Source: Halomonas binhaiensis (GTDB taxonomy: Bacteria; Pseudomonadota; Gammaproteobacteria; Pseudomonadales; Halomonadaceae). From it: a DNA stretch of 64,000 nt. A model generated the notes under the pieces. It was not told the origin of the DNA, did no database searches, and worked only from the letters and a program-made list of their open reading frames with translations. The DNA lies in the NCBI RefSeq assembly GCF_008329985.2, contig NZ_CP038437.2, positions 1,488,001 through 1,552,000 on the forward strand. Reading direction: 5' to 3'. A program made the translations under genes and the position numbers. Positions 61,629 through 64,000 of this stretch are shown piece after piece. The first letter of the stretch is position 1. Every line of letters begins with the position of its first letter.

Positions 61629-62107
61629 GACTGCTCCTCCTTGGTGGCTTCAGGTGCATTTCCCGCAACCTGCTGAATGGCCTGGTGGATGCGCTGATAG
61701 GTACCGCAGCGACACAGGTTGCCGTTCATGGCCGAGATGATTTCCTCATCGCTTGGGGCAGGGGTTTCCTTGAGCAGGGCCGTGGCGCTCATGATCTGCC
61801 CTCCTTGGCAATAGCCGCACTGGGCAACGCCAAGATCCAACCAGGCTTGCTGGACACGGCTGCCGGTTTCATCGTCGGCAATGGCTTCAATCGTGGTGAT
61901 CTCGTGTTTGGCGGCGGTGGAGATCGGAGTGATGCAGGAGCGTGTTGGCTTTCCATCCAGGTGCACCGTGCAGGCGCCACATTGTGCTATGCCACAGCCA
62001 AATTTGGTTCCGGTGAGCTTGACGACATCCCGCAGTGCCCACAGCAGCGGCATTTGCTCAGGTACATCGAGCTCATGCTTCTGCCCGTTGATGGTTAGGG
62101 TGATCAT
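61625..62107 (-). CDS. [2Fe-2S] subunit of the molybdo-hydroxylase
   Basis: This 160-residue protein carries two iron-sulfur clusters. The plant-ferredoxin-type cluster ligands are in KFGCGIAQCGACTVHLDGKPTRSC, and the second cluster in the helical domain is held by CGYCQGGQIM and GNLCRCGTYQRI. It is the electron-transfer partner of the large subunit encoded next, with a four-base overlap. It has no signal peptide and may be exported bound to the Tat-signal large subunit. AGGAG lies eight bases before the ATG at 62107; an upstream TTG start is rejected. Confidence 0.93.
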   Translation of the reverse strand: MITLTINGQKHELDVPEQMPLLWALRDVVKLTGTKFGCGIAQCGACTVHLDGKPTRSCITPISTAAKHEITTIEAIADDETGSRVQQAWLDLGVAQCGYCQGGQIMSATALLKETPAPSDEEIISAMNGNLCRCGTYQRIHQAIQQVAGNAPEATKEEQS

Positions 62108-62476
62108 CTGCAATTCTCCTCATTGACATGCATGTCAGGAGACACCGATCTTTGCCGGCTCTGTCCCCCTGGAAAGATTTCCTTGATGCAGGTGCACAGA
62201 AAAACAGTGTAGGTAAAAGTTAGGTGGATAAGCGTAAAGCGCCAGTAGATTGATTATCGTAGAGGATTAGCTTGATATGCGAGGGCTGTCTATAAGCGAG
62301 AGACTCTGGGGAGTGGAAGAGCTTAGTTGAGCATATTCAGGCAGTTGGCTCTTGTCATATTTATTATGCTCTTTCGGTTGTTGGGCGGCTCCGTGTATCT
62401 AGTAGGGTGTATCTAGGCGTTCGTTGGACGGGTAGGATCTATACTTTCTCACTCTTTCTATAACGAGGCTGCAACT
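62108..62476. other. Intergenic region with a short direct repeat
   Basis: These 369 bp contain no gene. GTGTATCTAG occurs at 62393-62402 and 62407-62416, 14 bp apart. A possible -10 TATACT at 62440-62445 may serve the DUF533 gene, but no good -35 was found. Confidence 0.35.
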
Positions 62477-63211
62477 ATGAATGCCAAGTTCCTGTTGGAT
62501 CAGTTGCTGAATCAGGCCAAGGGAGGCGGCAAAACGTCGTCCCGCTCTGGTGGATCTTCAGGTGGTTTTGATGTCGGGGGGCTGATCGGTAGCGTGGCGT
62601 CCTCACTGGGTGGTGCCAAACGTGGTGGCAGTAGTCGCGGAGCAGGCATGGGCAGTGGGATGGACATGAAGAGCCTGCTGGGAGGCGGTGCGCTTGGCAT
62701 GTTGCTGGGCAAGGGCGGCGGCAAGACGGTGAAGTACGCTGCCTTGGCTGGCCTTGGCATGATGGCCTTCAAGGCATGGCAGCGTTCTCAGGGGGCTGCT
62801 GCAACTTCCCAGCCTCCGTCCAGCGAAGGGCAGCCACTCGAAAATCTGGAAGGGTCGGCCCAGGAGCAGCGCAGTCTCAGTGTATTGCAGGCTGTGATCA
62901 TGGCGGCCCGCGCCGATGGCCATATCGATGCCCAGGAGCGGCAACTGATCACGGAGCAAATGGGGCAACTGGGGGCTGATGACGAGCTGAATGCCTGGGT
63001 GCAGCGTCAGCTCGAGGCACCGCTGGATGCCCAGGCGCTGGCCAGTCAGGCGGACTCTCCTCAGGCCGCTCGTGAAATGTACCTGATCAGCTACGCCGTG
63101 GTCAGCGATGAAAACGCCATGGAGCGAGCCTGGCTGAATGAGCTGGGTCAAGCGTTGGGGTTGGATGAGAGCGTGCGCAAGGAGCTGGAAAATCAGCTGC
63201 AAGCCGGCTGA
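62477..63211 (+). CDS. DUF533 (YebE-like, TerB-fold) protein
   Basis: This 244-residue protein has an N-terminal Gly/Ser-rich region (KGGGKTSSRSGGSSGGF and GGAKRGGSSRGAGMGSGMD), a hydrophobic segment around TVKYAALAGLGMMAFKAW, and a C-terminal helical domain. SVLQAVIMAARADGHIDAQERQLITEQMGQL shows the DUF533/TerB-type acidic helix, and YLISYAVVSDENAMERAWLNELGQALGLDE ends the domain. The E. coli relative YebE is an envelope-stress-induced inner-membrane protein of unknown role. AGG precedes the ATG by eight bases. Confidence 0.88.
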   Translation: MNAKFLLDQLLNQAKGGGKTSSRSGGSSGGFDVGGLIGSVASSLGGAKRGGSSRGAGMGSGMDMKSLLGGGALGMLLGKGGGKTVKYAALAGLGMMAFKAWQRSQGAAATSQPPSSEGQPLENLEGSAQEQRSLSVLQAVIMAARADGHIDAQERQLITEQMGQLGADDELNAWVQRQLEAPLDAQALASQADSPQAAREMYLISYAVVSDENAMERAWLNELGQALGLDESVRKELENQLQAG

Positions 63212-63296
63212 TATGCAGGCAAGGGTCCATGGGCTCCACCGATCAAGGCCATGAGGTGCCTTTGGTAACGCCAGCAGAGTGACATCAAACCTGACA

Positions 63297-63342
63297 GCAG
63301 CGCCGGAATAAGTCTCCATCTGGAGCCTCGTTCCGGCGCTGC
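63297..63342. terminator. Bidirectional hairpin between DUF533 and sulP genes
   Basis: GCAGCGCCGGAA (63297-63308) pairs perfectly with TTCCGGCGCTGC (63331-63342). The loop itself contains CTCC-ATCT-GGAG. It lies between two convergent genes and probably ends both transcripts, although no strong T-run is seen. Confidence 0.6.
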
Positions 63343-63387
63343 AGCTTCATTCTGGTGCTGTAACTTCATTCCAGTGCTGCAACCTTG
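63331..63387. repeat. Three 19-bp repeats at the sulP 3' end
   Basis: TTCCGGCGCTGCAGCTTCA (63331), TTCTGGTGCTGTAACTTCA (63350) and TTCCAGTGCTGCAACCTTG (63369) follow directly. The third unit encodes the last codons of the minus-strand sulP gene, the stop falls at the end of the second unit, and the first unit is one arm of the hairpin. Confidence 0.8.
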
Positions 63388-64000
63388 TTACGTGCTCGTT
63401 GCCATTGCAGCGCAATGGCTCGGGCGCGTTTTCCACTTCTGGCATAGCTTAGCCGACCTGCTGTCTTGCGAATGCCCGCACGGCGCAGCTTGACGATCAT
63501 TCTGGACGGCAGACCGGTAAGGATGAGCCCGACGCCAGCATGATGCATTTCATCGATCAGCGACTTGAAGGCAACGATGGCGGTGCCATCGATGCTCGGC
63601 ACGTCGTGCATGTCGACGATGACAGTGCTTATCTTGGGGTCGACCACGCGTAGCGATACCAATGCTTTTTCGGCCACGGCAAAGAACAATGGGCCATTGA
63701 TGTCATAAACAGCGATGCTGTCGGGTAATGGCGCGATGCTGGGGTCGTCGTCAGTTTCCACGCGGATCGATTGTGTCACCAGAGCCATGCGGTGGATGAA
63801 CAGGGCGGCAGCCAGGCCAATGCCAACGGCTACGGCCAACACCATGTCAAACAATACGGTCAGTCCGAAGCAGGTCACCAGTATGGCGACATCCCCCGGA
63901 GGCGCTGAGCGCAAGGTGTGCATGAAGTGGCGCACCTCGCTCATGTTCCAGGCGATGATGAACAACAGGGCTGCCAGAGACGCCATGGGTACCATGCCGA
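63366..64000 (-). CDS. SulP family anion transporter, C-terminal part
   Basis: The C-terminal about 211 residues of a SulP/SLC26-type permease are visible. The last membrane helices (IAWNMSEVRHFMHTLRSAPPGDVAILVTCFGLTVLFDMVLAVAVGIGLAAALFI) precede a cytoplasmic STAS domain (IAVYDINGPLFFAVAEKALVSL, TVIVDMHDVPSIDGTAIVAFKSLIDEM). The membrane part resembles DauA/YchM-type C4-dicarboxylate or bicarbonate transporters. The gene continues beyond 64000, so the N-terminus is not seen. A basic tail follows the STAS domain. Its substrate cannot be given. Confidence 0.92.
   Translation of the reverse strand, partial: GMVPMASLAALLFIIAWNMSEVRHFMHTLRSAPPGDVAILVTCFGLTVLFDMVLAVAVGIGLAAALFIHRMALVTQSIRVETDDDPSIAPLPDSIAVYDINGPLFFAVAEKALVSLRVVDPKISTVIVDMHDVPSIDGTAIVAFKSLIDEMHHAGVGLILTGLPSRMIVKLRRAGIRKTAGRLSYARSGKRARAIALQWQRARNKVAALE

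Overview
The window reads as a chromosomal segment of a GC-rich gammaproteobacterium. A marine or halophilic member of the Halomonadaceae (Halomonas/Chromohalobacter type) is the best guess. The signs are several TRAP and tripartite tricarboxylate (TTT) uptake systems, a yqjD-yqjE-yqjK set, a full-length MscK-type channel, outer-membrane phospholipase A and a gammaproteobacterial 4.5S RNA. The assignment is inference from gene content; no rRNA is present. I found no insertion sequence, prophage, CRISPR array or tRNA.

Layout. 1-1260: end of a universal stress protein, a small exported coiled-coil protein and a DUF417 (RclC-like) membrane protein. 1669-9899: an IclR regulator and a TRAP transporter (dctP-dctQ-dctM), divergent from a GMC flavin dehydrogenase and a YeiH-type exporter, then a beta-propeller lactonase. 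10370-15843: an outer-membrane barrel, an orphan TctC binding protein and a LysR regulator, divergent from a CoA-transferase/HMG-CoA-lyase-like pair. 15873-18573: LysE exporter, AraC regulator and cysK. 18882-27370: an apparent seven-gene minus-strand operon (nhaC, gamma-glutamyltransferase, two short ChrA proteins, tctC-tctB-tctA) divergent from a GntR regulator. 27594-39426: a POTRA-less Omp85 barrel, then a sugar-acid type catabolic island. In that island an IlvD/Edd dehydratase and a GntR regulator are divergent from tctC-tctB-tctA, a mandelate-racemase-family enzyme, a DapA-family aldolase, a 2-hydroxyacid dehydrogenase and an FMN hydroxyacid oxidase. 39641-44744: an RND efflux pump next to the truncated remnant of a BaiN-type flavoprotein. 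44795-51594: a HerA-like ATPase, a CHAD protein, a ParA-like ATPase, a small orphan gene, yqjDEK and pldA. 51843-57542: mscK, tlyA, an AbrB-family membrane protein and the 4.5S RNA. 57621-62107: a molybdo-hydroxylase operon with its XdhC and MocA maturation factors. 62477-64000: a DUF533 protein and the end of a SulP transporter.

The window is mostly catabolic islands in which a high-affinity uptake system, a local regulator and a short enzymatic route sit together. Substrates cannot be fixed from sequence; the proposals given are inference.

The most unusual structural feature is not a gene. Short tandem repeats with 11-20 bp units occur at more than a dozen places, mostly in intergenic DNA or across stop codons. 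The largest is a nine-unit 17-bp array in front of the CHAD gene (46425-46575). Others lie between nhaC and its GntR regulator, in the mscK leader and upstream of the orphan tctC.
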